Numbered from the stretch's first letter, positions 7,753 through 16,286 are shown. The stretch is 64,000 bases of DNA from Curtobacterium sp. MR_MD2014 (GCF_000772085.1 NZ_CP009755.1:806001-870000), one strand, 5' to 3'. Numbers and translations: made by a program. Notes: a model not told the origin generated them from the letters alone.

Positions 7753-8334
7753 ATGGACACCGGACTCGTCACGACGCTGATCGTCGTCGGAGTGGTGGTG
7801 GTCCTGCTCGTCGTGGTCGGGATCTACCTCTGGGTGACCTACAACTCGCTCGTCACGCTGAAGCTGCGCGTGGACGAGGCGTGGAGCGACATCACGGTGC
7901 AGCTGAAGCGCCGCGCGGACCTCATCCCCACCATCGTCGAGACGGTGAAGGGGTACGCCGCGCACGAGAAGTCCGTGTTCGAGTCGGTGACGCGCGCCCG
8001 CGCCGAGACCCTCGGCGCATCGGACGCCTCGAGCGCCTCGGTGGCCGAGGGGCACATGCAGAAGGCCCTGAAGGGTGTGTTCGCCGTCGCGGAGGGCTAC
8101 CCCCAGCTGCAGTCGAGCCAGAACTTCCTGCAGCTGCAGTCGGAACTCGTCGACACCGAGGACAAGATCCAGTCCGCCCGGCGCTTCTACAACGGTGGCG
8201 TGCGCGAGCTGAACACGAAGATCCGGGTCTTCCCCAACTCGACCTTCGCGAAGAGCAAGGGCTTCAGCGAGGCGACGTTCTTCGAGACGGCCGAGCCCGC
8301 GGCGATCGCCGAACCGCCGCGCGTCCAGTTCTGA
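7753..8334 (+). CDS. lemA: LemA family protein
   Basis: A 193-aa membrane-anchored helical protein. One N-terminal membrane helix (about residues 5-27) is followed by the LemA core: YNSLVTLKLRVDEAWSDI, LKRRADLIPTIVETVKGYA, then ARRFYNGGVRELNTKI. The molecular role of LemA is not established; the family is often encoded next to M48 proteases, as here. The ATG at 7753 has AAAGGAG about 10 nt upstream. The htpX-like gene starts 23 nt after the stop, so the two are very likely cotranscribed. Confidence 0.93.
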   Translation: MDTGLVTTLIVVGVVVVLLVVVGIYLWVTYNSLVTLKLRVDEAWSDITVQLKRRADLIPTIVETVKGYAAHEKSVFESVTRARAETLGASDASSASVAEGHMQKALKGVFAVAEGYPQLQSSQNFLQLQSELVDTEDKIQSARRFYNGGVRELNTKIRVFPNSTFAKSKGFSEATFFETAEPAAIAEPPRVQF

Positions 8335-8357
8335 CGCCGACCGGGGCGGCCTGACCC

Positions 8358-9260
8358 GTGTACAGCGCCATCGCGCGGAACAAGCGCAACACCGTCGTCA
8401 TCATCCTGGTCTTCCTGCTCATCGTCGGGGCGCTCGGGTTCCTGGGCGGCTACCTCGCGGGCAACGTCTCCGTGGGCGTCATCGTGCTGCTCGTCGCGCT
8501 CGGGTACGCGGTGCTCCAGTACTTCCTGGCCGGGCGGCAGGCGACGGCCATCGCCGGCGGCGTCGAGATCGACCGGAACACGGAGCCGCGGCTCTGGCGG
8601 ACGGTCGAGAACCTGGCGATCACGAACGGCATGTCGATGCCGCGGGTGTTCGTCATCGAGGACCCGGCACCGAACGCCTTCGCCACCGGACGGGACCCGG
8701 AGCACGCGATCGTCGCGGCGACGACCGGGTTGCTCGCGATCATGGACGACAGCGAGCTGCAGGGCGTCATGGCCCACGAGCTCGGTCACGTCAAGAACTA
8801 CGACATCCGCGTCTCGACCATGGTGTTCGGCCTGGTCGTCGCGGTCGGGTTCCTGGCGGACGTGCTCCTGCGCATCTCGATCTTCAGCGGGCTGAGCGGG
8901 CGCGGGCGGAACAGCGACTCCGGGGGTGGAGGTGGCAACCCGATCGTCCTCGTCGCGGGGATCGTGGCCGTGCTCGTCGCCCCGATCGCGGCCGCGGCGG
9001 TGCAGGCGGCCGTCTCGCGGCAGCGGGAGTACCTCGCCGACGCCACGGGTGCGATGACCACGCGGTACCCCGAGGGACTCGCCCGTGCGCTGGAGAAGCT
9101 CCAGGCGTACGGCCGACCGACCCGGTCGCAGAACTCCTCGATGGCGCACCTGTGGATCGCGGACCCGATGCGACCGGGCGTGATGGACCGGTTGTTCTCC
9201 ACGCACCCGCCGCTGCCCGACCGGGTCGCGCGACTCCGGGGGAGCCTCGACCGGTTCTGA
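8358..9260 (+). CDS. htpX: M48 family metallopeptidase, HtpX-like
   Basis: A 300-aa membrane zinc protease. Two N-terminal membrane helices (about 11-32 and 38-57) precede the catalytic HELGH (residues 140-144). The third zinc ligand is E224 in REYLADATG. Two more hydrophobic segments (153-175 and 196-218) separate the two motifs. HtpX proteases degrade misfolded membrane proteins. Length and motif spacing are normal. It is the second gene of the lemA operon and ends in a convergent gap filled with a 19-bp tandem repeat. Confidence 0.92.
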   Translation: MYSAIARNKRNTVVIILVFLLIVGALGFLGGYLAGNVSVGVIVLLVALGYAVLQYFLAGRQATAIAGGVEIDRNTEPRLWRTVENLAITNGMSMPRVFVIEDPAPNAFATGRDPEHAIVAATTGLLAIMDDSELQGVMAHELGHVKNYDIRVSTMVFGLVVAVGFLADVLLRISIFSGLSGRGRNSDSGGGGGNPIVLVAGIVAVLVAPIAAAAVQAAVSRQREYLADATGAMTTRYPEGLARALEKLQAYGRPTRSQNSSMAHLWIADPMRPGVMDRLFSTHPPLPDRVARLRGSLDRF

Positions 9261-9356
9261 CGGGCGCTGCCGCCGTCGCCGTCGCTGCGATGCCGGTGCC
9301 GAGACGCCGGTGTCCACACGAGACGGACTCGTGCCGGCGAGACGCCCTCGGAATCC

Positions 9357-9451
9357 GCGGCGTCTCGACGACGATGCGGCGTCTCGACGACGATGCGGCG
9401 TCTCGACGACGAAGCGGCGTCTCGACGACGATGAGGCGTCTCGACGACGAA
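9357..9451. repeat. 19-bp tandem repeat, five units
   Basis: Units of GCGGCGTCTCGACGACGAT start at 9357, 9376, 9395, 9414 and 9433, exactly 19 bp apart. They vary only at position 2 (C/A) and at the last base (T/A). Degenerate copies follow to about 9485. Upstream, GAGACGCC appears twice in the opposite orientation (9301-9345), so the region can also fold on itself. It fills the convergent gap (9261-9580) between htpX and the ycaQ-like gene. No gene is seen in the gap. Confidence 0.9.
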
Positions 9452-9580
9452 GCGGCGTCGCCACGACACGGCGGCGTCTCGCGGGCCGTGCACGACCGGC
9501 GCAACGCAGCGGCGGGTGACGGGACCTCGACCCGAGCCGGACGGGCGGGGCGGACGGGCGCCGTGCCTCCCGGCCGCTGG

Positions 9581-10843
9581 TCACACGACCGTGTCGTCTT
9601 CGGGAGCCGGAGCATCGGCGTCGTCCGCCGCCTCGTGCGGGACGAGCGCGACCCCGAGCGCCGCGGCCACCGCACCCGCGGCGGTGCCGCGATCCGTGAC
9701 CTCGATGCCGTCGAGGCCCTGCCACGCCGCCGCCCGCCGCAGCGTCTCGGCGAGGCGCTCCGCGTCGAGGTGCTCGCCGGGCTCCTGCCAGGCAGTCCGG
9801 ACCCGGAGCACGCCGCGCTGCCGATCGCTCTTCAGGTCGACGCGTCCGGTCAGCCGGTCGTCCTGCAGCACCGGCAGCACGTAGTAGCCGTACACACGCT
9901 TCGGTGCCGGCGTGTAGATCTCGATGCGGTAGTGGAAGTCGTACATGCGCTCCGCGCGACGCCGGAACCACACGACGGGGTCGAACGGGCTGAGCACCGC
10001 GTCGGCGGCGACGTGGCGTGGGACCCTGGCATCGACGTGCAGCCAGGCACGGTCCCGCCAGCCCGCCACCCGCGCCGGCACGAGTTCGCCGCGCTCCTCG
10101 AGCTCCGTGATCGCGGCGGCGGTGTCGTCCGCACGCAGGCGGAAGTAGTCGGCGAGGTCCGCGCGGGTCCCGACGCCGGACGCGCGCGCGGCACGCCGGA
10201 CCAGCTCCGTGACGGCCGTGTGGCGGTCGGGCGCGGCCTCGAGCGTCCCCACCGGCAGCACCTGGTCGGGCAGGGCGTAGACACGCTCGAACCCGGCGCG
10301 TCCGGCGCTCACGACCTCGCCCCAGCGGAACATCTGCTCGAGCCCCGCCTTCACGTCGCTCCACCCCCACCACGGCCCGCGTCGGACGTTCGCCTCGTGC
10401 TCGACCGCGCTGGCGGGCAGGGGCCCCTCGGCGGCGAGCAGTGCGCGGAGCTCCCGGCGGACGCTCGCGGTCCGTTCCACGCCGGCGATCCGGTTCGGTC
10501 GGGCGTCGCGTTCGCGGTACGCGTCCATCCGCCACCGGAAGAGCGGGAGGTCCGTCCGCGGCAGGAACGCCGCCTCGTGCGCCCAGTACTCCGCGTAGGG
10601 GCCGGAGCGCCGCATGGTGAGCCGGTCCAACGTGTCCCGGTCGTAGGGACCGAGGCGGGCGAAGAGGGGCAGGTAGTGGCTGCGTTCGAAGACGTTGACC
10701 GAGTCGATCTGCAGCAACCCGAGCCGGCCGATCGTGCTGGTCAGGGTGCGGGTGCCCACCGCGTCGCGCGGGGGTGCGCCGAAGCCCTGGGCCGCCAGCG
10801 TGACGCGGCGGGCCTCGGCGGCGGAGAGCGTGGACCGGACCAT
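9581..10843 (-). CDS. winged-helix DNA glycosylase of the YcaQ/AlkZ family
   Basis: 420 aa, full length for the HTH_42/YcaQ family. The GLLQIDSVNVFERSHY block contains the catalytic QID signature (residues 45-47). A Q-x-D motif is typical of the YcaQ branch, which unhooks interstrand crosslinks and excises alkylated purines, whereas AlkZ has Q-x-Q. Later winged-helix segments include YAEYWAHEAAFLP and a C-terminal LGVALVPHEA. The ATG at 10843 has TAGCGT on the minus strand (10850-10855) ending 6 nt upstream, so the mRNA is probably leaderless. It is divergent from the AI-2E transporter gene. Confidence 0.85.
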   Translation of the reverse strand: MVRSTLSAAEARRVTLAAQGFGAPPRDAVGTRTLTSTIGRLGLLQIDSVNVFERSHYLPLFARLGPYDRDTLDRLTMRRSGPYAEYWAHEAAFLPRTDLPLFRWRMDAYRERDARPNRIAGVERTASVRRELRALLAAEGPLPASAVEHEANVRRGPWWGWSDVKAGLEQMFRWGEVVSAGRAGFERVYALPDQVLPVGTLEAAPDRHTAVTELVRRAARASGVGTRADLADYFRLRADDTAAAITELEERGELVPARVAGWRDRAWLHVDARVPRHVAADAVLSPFDPVVWFRRRAERMYDFHYRIEIYTPAPKRVYGYYVLPVLQDDRLTGRVDLKSDRQRGVLRVRTAWQEPGEHLDAERLAETLRRAAAWQGLDGIEVTDRGTAAGAVAAALGVALVPHEAADDADAPAPEDDTVV

Positions 10844-10924
10844 GGCACGACGCTACCGATCGGCGCCGACACCGGGGTCGCGCCGACGTATGCCGCATCT
10901 GGAACACACACCGGCACGCGTCGG

Positions 10925-10930
10925 TACACT
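10925..10930 (+). promoter_or_regulatory. -10 TACACT, leaderless start of the AI-2E transporter
   Basis: TACACT ends 6 nt before the ATG at 10937, so transcription should begin at the start codon. It faces the ycaQ-like promoter at 10850-10855 across a ~70-bp divergent region. Confidence 0.55.
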
Positions 10931-10936
10931 CACCGC

Positions 10937-12175
10937 ATGGCCTGGGGAAAGAAGACGCATCCGGATCCCGTCGTCGAACAGGTCGTGCCGACGGGCATGC
11001 GGATCGCGGGCGCGTGGTCGTGGCGCGTGCTGGTGGTCGTCGGCGTGGTCGCGGTCTTCATCTACCTCGTGACGCTGTTCAGCGAGGTGCTCATCCCGTT
11101 CCTCATCGGGATCGTCGTCGCCGCCCTGCTCGTGCCGCTGTCGAACTGGATGCAGCGCCACCACGTGCCGAAGTGGATCGCCGTCGTGGTCAGCCTCGTC
11201 GGTGGCCTCGCGGCCGTCGGCGGACTCATCTGGCTCGTCGTCGACCAGATCGCGGCGGCCTACCCCTCGCTCCGCGACCGGACGCTCTCGCAGTACGACA
11301 ACATCCGCGAGTTCGTCCTCAGCTCCGGTCTGGGCATCAGCCAGTCCGACCTCAACAACTACCTCAACCAGGCGACCGACTGGCTGTCGAGCAACTCCGG
11401 CTCGATCCTGTCCGGGGTCGCGAGCGCGGGATCGTCGCTGACGCACCTGCTCACCGGCTTGTTCGTGGTCATCTTCACGGTGATCTTCCTGCTCATCGAC
11501 GGCAAGAACGTGTGGCGCTGGACCGTCCGGCTGTTCCCGAAGAACGCCCGCGCCGCGATCGACGGCGCCGGGGTCGCCGGGTGGACCACCCTGACGAGCT
11601 TCATCCGCGTGCAGATCTTCGTCGCGTTCGTCGACGCCGTCGGCATCGGCATCGGTGCCGCCGCGCTGCAGCTGCCGCTCGTCATCCCGATCGCCGTGTT
11701 CGTGTTCCTCGGCGCGTTCATCCCGGTCGTCGGCGCCATCGTCACGGGCTTCCTCGCCGTCTTCATCGCCCTGATCTTCAACGGCTGGGTCGCGGCGCTC
11801 GTCATGCTCGGCGTGATCCTCGTCGTGCAGCAGGTCGAGGGGCACATCCTGCAGCCGCTCGTCATGGGCAGCGCGGTCAAGGTGCACCCGCTCGCCGTCG
11901 TCCTCGGCGTCACCGCGGCGTCCGGGCTGGCCGGCATCGCCGGAGCCTTCTTCGCGGTGCCGCTGATCGCGACCGTGAACTCGATGGTGACGACGATCGC
12001 GAGCGGCCGGTGGAAGGGGCTCGACTCCGACCACGTGCTCGAGGCGAAGCAGCGCGACCACCACGCGAGCGTCGAGGCGAAGAAGCGCCGTCGCTGGCGG
12101 AAGCGCCACCCCGACGGCGTCCCGGCCCCGGGCAGCGACGAACAGCCCACCGCCGCGAAGGGGACCGCGGGCTGA
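10937..12175 (+). CDS. AI-2E family transporter (PerM/UPF0118)
   Basis: A 412-aa membrane protein with about seven to eight helices: a pair at about 34-85, one after a soluble segment, and a C-terminal cluster ending in the family signature around VEGHILQPLVMGSAVKVHPL. Members export AI-2 or act as Na+/H+ antiporters; the substrate here cannot be told from sequence. The Lys/Arg-rich C-terminal tail (from about residue 370) is cytoplasmic. The ATG at 10937 is preceded by TACACT at leaderless spacing. An 8-bp-stem hairpin follows the stop. Confidence 0.9.
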   Translation: MAWGKKTHPDPVVEQVVPTGMRIAGAWSWRVLVVVGVVAVFIYLVTLFSEVLIPFLIGIVVAALLVPLSNWMQRHHVPKWIAVVVSLVGGLAAVGGLIWLVVDQIAAAYPSLRDRTLSQYDNIREFVLSSGLGISQSDLNNYLNQATDWLSSNSGSILSGVASAGSSLTHLLTGLFVVIFTVIFLLIDGKNVWRWTVRLFPKNARAAIDGAGVAGWTTLTSFIRVQIFVAFVDAVGIGIGAAALQLPLVIPIAVFVFLGAFIPVVGAIVTGFLAVFIALIFNGWVAALVMLGVILVVQQVEGHILQPLVMGSAVKVHPLAVVLGVTAASGLAGIAGAFFAVPLIATVNSMVTTIASGRWKGLDSDHVLEAKQRDHHASVEAKKRRRWRKRHPDGVPAPGSDEQPTAAKGTAG

Positions 12176-12194
12176 GCGGGCGTTCACCGACGGA

Positions 12195-12217
12195 CCGTCA
12201 CGAGTTCGCCGTGACGG
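12195..12217. terminator. short hairpin between AI-2E transporter and ilvA
   Basis: CCGTCACG (12195-12202) pairs with CGTGACGG (12210-12217) around a 7-nt loop. It includes the GTG at 12211, an in-frame alternative start for ilvA, which makes that start less likely. It may end the transporter transcript or attenuate read-through. Confidence 0.45.
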
Positions 12218-12240
12218 CTCCGACGGACGATGATGGGTCC

Positions 12241-13500
12241 GTGACCGACACCTCCGCGCCCCAGCAGCAGACCGACGCGTTCCCGACGCTGGCGGACATC
12301 GAGGCCGCTCGGCAGACCATCGCGGGCGTCGCACGCGTCACGCCGATGGAGACGTCGCAGTTCCTCGCGGAGCTGCTCGGCTCGCCGGTGCACCTGAAGT
12401 GCGAGAACCTGCAGCGCACGGGCGCGTACAAGGTGCGCGGTGCCTACAACCGCCTCGCTGCCCTCAGCCCCGAGCAGCGAGCGGCGGGTGTCGTCGCCGC
12501 GAGCGCCGGCAACCACGCGCAGGGAGTTGCCCTGGCCGCTCGGGAGCTCGGCATCCCGGCCACGATCTTCACCCCGGTGGGCGTCGCGCTGCCGAAGCTC
12601 CAGGCGACGCGGCACTACGGCGCCGAGGTCGTGCTGCGGGGTCACTCGGTGGAGGAAGCGCTGAGCGCCGCGAAGGACTTCGCCGCCCACACCGGTGCGG
12701 TGTTCATCCCGCCCTTCGACCACCCGGACGTCATCGCGGGCCAGGGCACGCTGGGCCTCGAGATCATCGACCAGGTGCCCGACGTCGACACGGTGGTCGT
12801 GCCGATCGGTGGCGGCGGGGTCATCTCCGGCATCGCGCTCGCGGTGAAGGGCATGTCCGAGCGCCTCGGTCGTCCGATCCGGGTGATCGGCGTGCAGGCG
12901 GAGAACGCCGCGGCGTACCCGTCGTCGATCACCGCGGGAGCACCGGTGACGATCACGACGAAGCCGACGATCTCGGACGGCATCGCGGTCGCCCGACCGG
13001 GCGACCTGAACTTCCCGATCATCCGCGACCTCGTCGACGAGATCGTGACCGTCTCGGACGACGACACTGCCCGTGCCCTGCTGGTGCTGCTCGAGCGCGC
13101 GAAGCTCGTGGTCGAGGCCGCCGGCGCCGTCGGCGTCGCGGCGATCATGTCCGGCGCCGTCCGCGACACCGGCCGCACCGTCGTGCTGCTGAGCGGTGGG
13201 AACATCGACCCGCTCATGATGGAGCGCATCATCACCCGCGGTCTCGTCGCGGCGTCGCGCTACATCGGCATCCGGATCATGCTGCCCGACCGCCCCGGGC
13301 AGCTCGCCCGCGTCGCCCAGGTCATCTCGGACGCCGGCGCCAACGTGGTCGAGGTGCTGCACACCCGGCACGGGCAGGGCCTGGTGATCAACGAGGTGGC
13401 CCTGGACCTGTCGATCGAGGCACGCGGCCCCGAGCACGCGCAGGAGGTCATCCAGCGCCTGCACGAGGTCGGCTTCCGCCCGGAGCTGCTCGAGAACTGA
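12241..13500 (+). CDS. ilvA: threonine ammonia-lyase
   Basis: A 419-aa PLP enzyme that deaminates threonine to 2-oxobutanoate for isoleucine synthesis. The PLP lysine is K64 in GAYKVRGAYN and the glycine-rich phosphate loop is IGGGGVISG. A C-terminal ACT-like domain (about 340-419, beginning IMLPDRPGQLARVAQVI) is regulatory in the family. The length fits the actinobacterial single-ACT type, shorter than two-ACT enzymes such as E. coli IlvA. GTG 12241 is preferred; GTG 12211 would add ten residues but sits in a hairpin. No ilvBNC genes are nearby. Confidence 0.92.
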   Translation: MTDTSAPQQQTDAFPTLADIEAARQTIAGVARVTPMETSQFLAELLGSPVHLKCENLQRTGAYKVRGAYNRLAALSPEQRAAGVVAASAGNHAQGVALAARELGIPATIFTPVGVALPKLQATRHYGAEVVLRGHSVEEALSAAKDFAAHTGAVFIPPFDHPDVIAGQGTLGLEIIDQVPDVDTVVVPIGGGGVISGIALAVKGMSERLGRPIRVIGVQAENAAAYPSSITAGAPVTITTKPTISDGIAVARPGDLNFPIIRDLVDEIVTVSDDDTARALLVLLERAKLVVEAAGAVGVAAIMSGAVRDTGRTVVLLSGGNIDPLMMERIITRGLVAASRYIGIRIMLPDRPGQLARVAQVISDAGANVVEVLHTRHGQGLVINEVALDLSIEARGPEHAQEVIQRLHEVGFRPELLEN

Positions 13501-13866
13501 CCCCGCCGCGCTAGCTGCACGCGTCGGTGTCAGCGGTGCGCACGGGACGGCCGCGCAGGCGTCAGGGTCGCGTGAGCGACACCGCGGACGGCCGGGAGGC
13601 GCGTGGAGCTCCCGTCATTCCCCTCACGTCGATCCTGCCCTCGCTCCGCGCCGTGGTCGCGCACCGACCGGCGCCGAGAGTCCAGTCGGCCCCCGCGCAA
13701 CCAGGAGCAGCTCGCACCACGTGGTTCCGTGGTGCGAGCTGCTCCTCGTTGTGCACTGGCACGTCGCGCCGCGGGCCGGCCCGCCGCGCGCTCTGCGCCG
13801 CCCGCCCCGGCACGTCGCGCCGCCCGCCGCGGGCCGTCGCACCGGGCGCGCTGCGGCGCCGGGCGC
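13501..13866. other. convergent gap ilvA/greA, no gene
   Basis: No coding frame is supported. It contains a partial family A element (GGGAG/CTCCC near 13594-13613), a perfect 19-bp hairpin at 13703-13746, and very GC-rich inverted CGCCGCGGGC/GCCCGCCGCG phrases from 13770 to 13860. Confidence 0.6.
13703..13746. terminator. 19-bp perfect hairpin between convergent ilvA and greA
   Basis: The arm AGGAGCAGCTCGCACCACG (13703-13721) pairs perfectly with 13728-13746 around the loop TGGTTC. CTCGTTGTG follows with no U-tract on either strand. It probably terminates transcription from both sides. Confidence 0.75.
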
Positions 13867-14355
13867 CTACGGCTCGTAGCGCTCGACCTTCGTCACCTTG
13901 GCGCTGATCTCCTTGCCGTTCGGCGCGGTGTAGGTCGTCTCGTCGCCCGCGCGCAGCCCGAGGATCGCGGCACCGACCGGGCTCACCGGGCTGTACACGG
14001 TCAGGTCGGACCCCTCGGCCACGATCTCGCGGTTGCCCACGAGGAAGGTCGACTCGTCGCCGGCGATGACCGCCGTGACGACGGTGCCCGGCTCGACGGT
14101 GCCGTCGAAGTCGGCCTCGCCCACGGTGGCGTGCTTGAGCAGCTCGGTGAGCTGCCGGATGCGGGCCTCGATCTTGCCCTGCTCGTCCTTCGCGGCGTGG
14201 TAGCCGCCGTTCTCCTTGAGGTCGCCCTCTTCACGCGCCGCCTCGATGCGGTCCGCGATCTCCTTGCGGGCCGGGCCCGACAGCTGTTCGAGCTCGGCCG
14301 TGAGACGGTCGTGCGCCTCCTGGGTCAGCCAGGTGGTCTGCGTGTCGTTGCTCAT
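13867..14355 (-). CDS. greA: transcription elongation factor GreA
   Basis: A 162-aa factor that enters the secondary channel of RNA polymerase and stimulates cleavage of backtracked RNA. The N-terminal coiled coil carries EEGDLKENGGYHAAKDEQ (residues 42-59) with the acidic tip. The C-terminal FKBP-like domain includes VGAAILGLRAGDE. The ATG at 14355 has AAAGGGAGA 5-8 nt upstream, better than the in-frame ATG six codons earlier. The DUF4307 gene lies upstream on the same strand, separated by a 14-bp hairpin. Confidence 0.95.
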   Translation of the reverse strand: MSNDTQTTWLTQEAHDRLTAELEQLSGPARKEIADRIEAAREEGDLKENGGYHAAKDEQGKIEARIRQLTELLKHATVGEADFDGTVEPGTVVTAVIAGDESTFLVGNREIVAEGSDLTVYSPVSPVGAAILGLRAGDETTYTAPNGKEISAKVTKVERYEP

Positions 14356-14374
14356 CGGTCTCCCTTTCGACAAA

Positions 14375-14407
14375 GGACGAGACCGGCCGGTGTGGCCGGT
14401 CTCGTCC
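14375..14407. terminator. hairpin between DUF4307 gene and greA
   Basis: GGACGAGACCGGCC (14375-14388) and GGCCGGTCTCGTCC (14394-14407) form a perfect 14-bp stem with loop GGTGT. It lies just after the DUF4307 stop (minus strand) and before the greA ribosome-binding site, so it may terminate or attenuate transcription between the two. Confidence 0.7.
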
Positions 14408-14422
14408 GCGAATCAGTCGAGT

Positions 14423-14872
14423 CTAGGGAACCCAGCAGTCGTGGATCAAGCCGGTCACGCCGCGGGTCGTGGTGTTCACCTCGGTCGAGATCGAGCGGGT
14501 GCGCTGCTCGGATGCCGGCAGCGTCACCTCCTTCCACCCGACGATCGAGTACGACTTGTCGAGCACCTGCACGGCGCACCGGACCTCGGTGCCCGGGTCG
14601 GCCGACACCTGTGAGTGCACGACGGTGCGGTGGTCGGAGACGACGGTGTACCCGAGCTCGGTGTTGTCGAGCCCGTGTGACTCCTGGTCGAGGCCGGCCC
14701 AGACCACCCACGCGACGAACACGAGCACGACGGCGATCGCCGCGGCGACCCCGAACAGCTTCCCGCGGCGCCGACGATCCGGCGTGCGCCCGTACCGGTC
14801 GTCCAGCGACGCGGCGGTGGCCGTGGCCGTGGCCGACGCAGCGGTGGGGGTGGGGTGCAGCGGTTCGGACAG
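14423..14872 (-). CDS. DUF4307 domain-containing membrane protein, likely CTG start
   Basis: 149 aa if the start is the CTG at 14872. The N-terminal part reads SEPLHPTPTAAS and then LDDRYGRTPDRRRR, the conserved DUF4307 beginning. A membrane helix follows (about residues 50-70, VAAAIAVVLVFVAWVVWAGL) and then an extracytoplasmic beta-rich domain ending in HDCWVP. The only standard start, GTG 14728, lies inside the membrane helix and would remove the conserved RYGR segment. The CTG has AGGAG (14880-14884) 7 nt upstream and -10-like GATAAT or TACCCT further up. Function unknown. It is divergent from mca. Confidence 0.7.
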   Translation of the reverse strand: MSEPLHPTPTAASATATATAASLDDRYGRTPDRRRRGKLFGVAAAIAVVLVFVAWVVWAGLDQESHGLDNTELGYTVVSDHRTVVHSQVSADPGTEVRCAVQVLDKSYSIVGWKEVTLPASEQRTRSISTEVNTTTRGVTGLIHDCWVP

Positions 14873-14993
14873 TTCGGGGCTCCTGGGGTGATTATCCTGG
14901 TCCCAGGGTAGTTCACGCCCCGCTGTGCGCTGCCCCCACGCCCGGGTCGATCCGTGCGCGTTCCGCCCGCTCCGTCACCCGTGAGGATCCTCC

Positions 14994-15884
14994 GTGCCGT
15001 ACCGCCTGCTGGCCGTCCACGCCCACCCCGACGACGAGTCGAGCAAGGGTGCCGCGACGGCCGCGAAGTACGTCGCCGAGGGGCACCAGGTGATGGTCGT
15101 CTCCTGCACCGGCGGCGAGGCCGGGGACATCCTCAACGACCAGCTCGGTGAGCCGGCGACGAGCCGCGCCCACCGCGACATGGCGGGCTACCGGCGCACC
15201 GAGATGGCGGCTGCGCAGGCAGCGCTCGGCATCGACCACGTCTGGCTCGGCTACCACGACTCCGGGCTGCCGGACGCCGAGAAGGGCGAGACGGTCCGTC
15301 CGGGCACGTTCTCGACGGTGCCCCTCGAGTACTCGACCGAGGCACTCGTCCGCGTCGTCCGCCGCTTCCGTCCGCACGTGCTCGTCACCTACGACGAGAA
15401 CGGCGGCTACCCGCACCCCGACCACATCCGCACGCACGAGGTCTCGGTCGCCGCCTGGCGCGCCGCCGCCGACCCCGCGGAGTACCCGGACGCCGGGGAG
15501 CCGTGGTCGATCAGCAAGCTCTACTACGAGCGCACCATGAACCCGCGCCGCTTCCGCACGATCTACGAGGCACTGCGCGAGCGCGACCCGGACAGCGCTG
15601 CCGTCGAGCAGCTGCGCGAGTGGGTGGAACGGTTCGCCGACCGGCCGGACCTGGCGACGACCCACGTCGACGTCCGCGACCACTTCGACGCCCGCGACGC
15701 CGCCCTGCACGCGCACGCCAGCCAGGTGCCGCCGGACAGCGTCTTCTTCTCGTGGCCGAACGACCTCCTCGCGACGGTGTGGCCCACCGAGGACTACCAG
15801 CTCGTCGAGGCCCGCGTGCCCACCGACCTGCCGGAGTCCGACCTGTTCGCGGGGCTCCCTGACGACGAGGACACCACCGCGTGA
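14994..15884 (+). CDS. mca: mycothiol S-conjugate amidase
   Basis: A 296-aa zinc amidase of the LmbE/PIG-L family. It cleaves mycothiol adducts of toxins and antibiotics, releasing a mercapturic acid for export and GlcN-Ins for reuse. Zinc ligands are visible in HAHPDDE (H11, D14) and in YPHPDH (H144). Its presence shows the organism uses mycothiol, an actinobacterial trait. Length fits Mca rather than MshB. The GTG at 14994 has GAGGATC 5-8 nt upstream. The small gene after it overlaps its stop by 4 bp (GTGA), so they are translationally coupled. Confidence 0.93.
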   Translation: MPYRLLAVHAHPDDESSKGAATAAKYVAEGHQVMVVSCTGGEAGDILNDQLGEPATSRAHRDMAGYRRTEMAAAQAALGIDHVWLGYHDSGLPDAEKGETVRPGTFSTVPLEYSTEALVRVVRRFRPHVLVTYDENGGYPHPDHIRTHEVSVAAWRAAADPAEYPDAGEPWSISKLYYERTMNPRRFRTIYEALRERDPDSAAVEQLREWVERFADRPDLATTHVDVRDHFDARDAALHAHASQVPPDSVFFSWPNDLLATVWPTEDYQLVEARVPTDLPESDLFAGLPDDEDTTA

Positions 15885-16174
15885 GCACCATCCTGACGGC
15901 CATCGCCGCCGCCCCCAGCCCGAGCCCGTCGGTCGTGCCCGACGTCGACGTCACCCCCGGGGTCGCCGGCTTCGTCGCGATCGCGGTCGTCGCGGTCGTC
16001 ACGATCCTGCTCGTGGTCGACATGACCCGCCGGATCCGTCGGACCCGCTACCGCGCGGAGATCCGCCAGCGGCTCGAGTCCGACGCGGGCGACGGCACGT
16101 CGACGGACGAGCCGGTGCGTCGCGCCGACGAGGACGGCCGGACCGACGTGGGCGACGACACCGAACGCGGCTGA
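15881..16174 (+). CDS. small single-span membrane protein, unknown
   Basis: 97 aa. The N-terminus has a short hydrophobic stretch and a Pro/Ser-rich segment (APSPSPSVVP). The membrane helix is about residues 28-46 (VAGFVAIAVVAVVTILLVV), followed by RRIRRTRYRAEIRQRLE, a positive-inside signal, and an acidic tail. The start overlaps the mca stop by 4 bp, so it is probably made together with Mca. Similar small proteins are common after mca in related genomes, to my memory; no function is known. Confidence 0.75.
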   Translation: MSTILTAIAAAPSPSPSVVPDVDVTPGVAGFVAIAVVAVVTILLVVDMTRRIRRTRYRAEIRQRLESDAGDGTSTDEPVRRADEDGRTDVGDDTERG

Positions 16175-16238
16175 GCCCGCGACGTCGGCAGCGGCGACAC
16201 CAGCAGCGGCGACGTCGGCAGCAGCGACGTCCCCAGCA

Positions 16239-16286
16239 GACGGACGGGAGGCCCGTGGCGAGCGTGCCACGGGCCTCCCGTCCGTC
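16239..16286. terminator. family A hairpin, 21-bp perfect stem
   Basis: The arms 16239-16259 and 16266-16286 are fully complementary, with GGACGGGAGGCCCGTGGC in the left arm and loop GAGCGT. Imperfect GCGACGTCGGCAGC repeats (16180-16230) precede it. It sits between the mca operon and convergent trhA and probably terminates both. Confidence 0.8.

Noticed and set aside
9357..9451. CRISPR-like array
   Set aside because: Units are directly adjacent with no unique spacers, and no cas genes are present. The same applies to 3270-3378 and 4765-5134.
8187..10907. 906-codon minus-strand frame, and the plus-strand frame from 9152 leading into the AI-2E transporter
   Set aside because: Both cross the 19-bp repeat array and real genes on the other strand; only the transporter part from 10937 is coding-like.
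10937..12175. quorum-sensing AI-2 exporter
   Set aside because: The family name does not prove AI-2 transport, and no luxS or lsr gene is present in the window.
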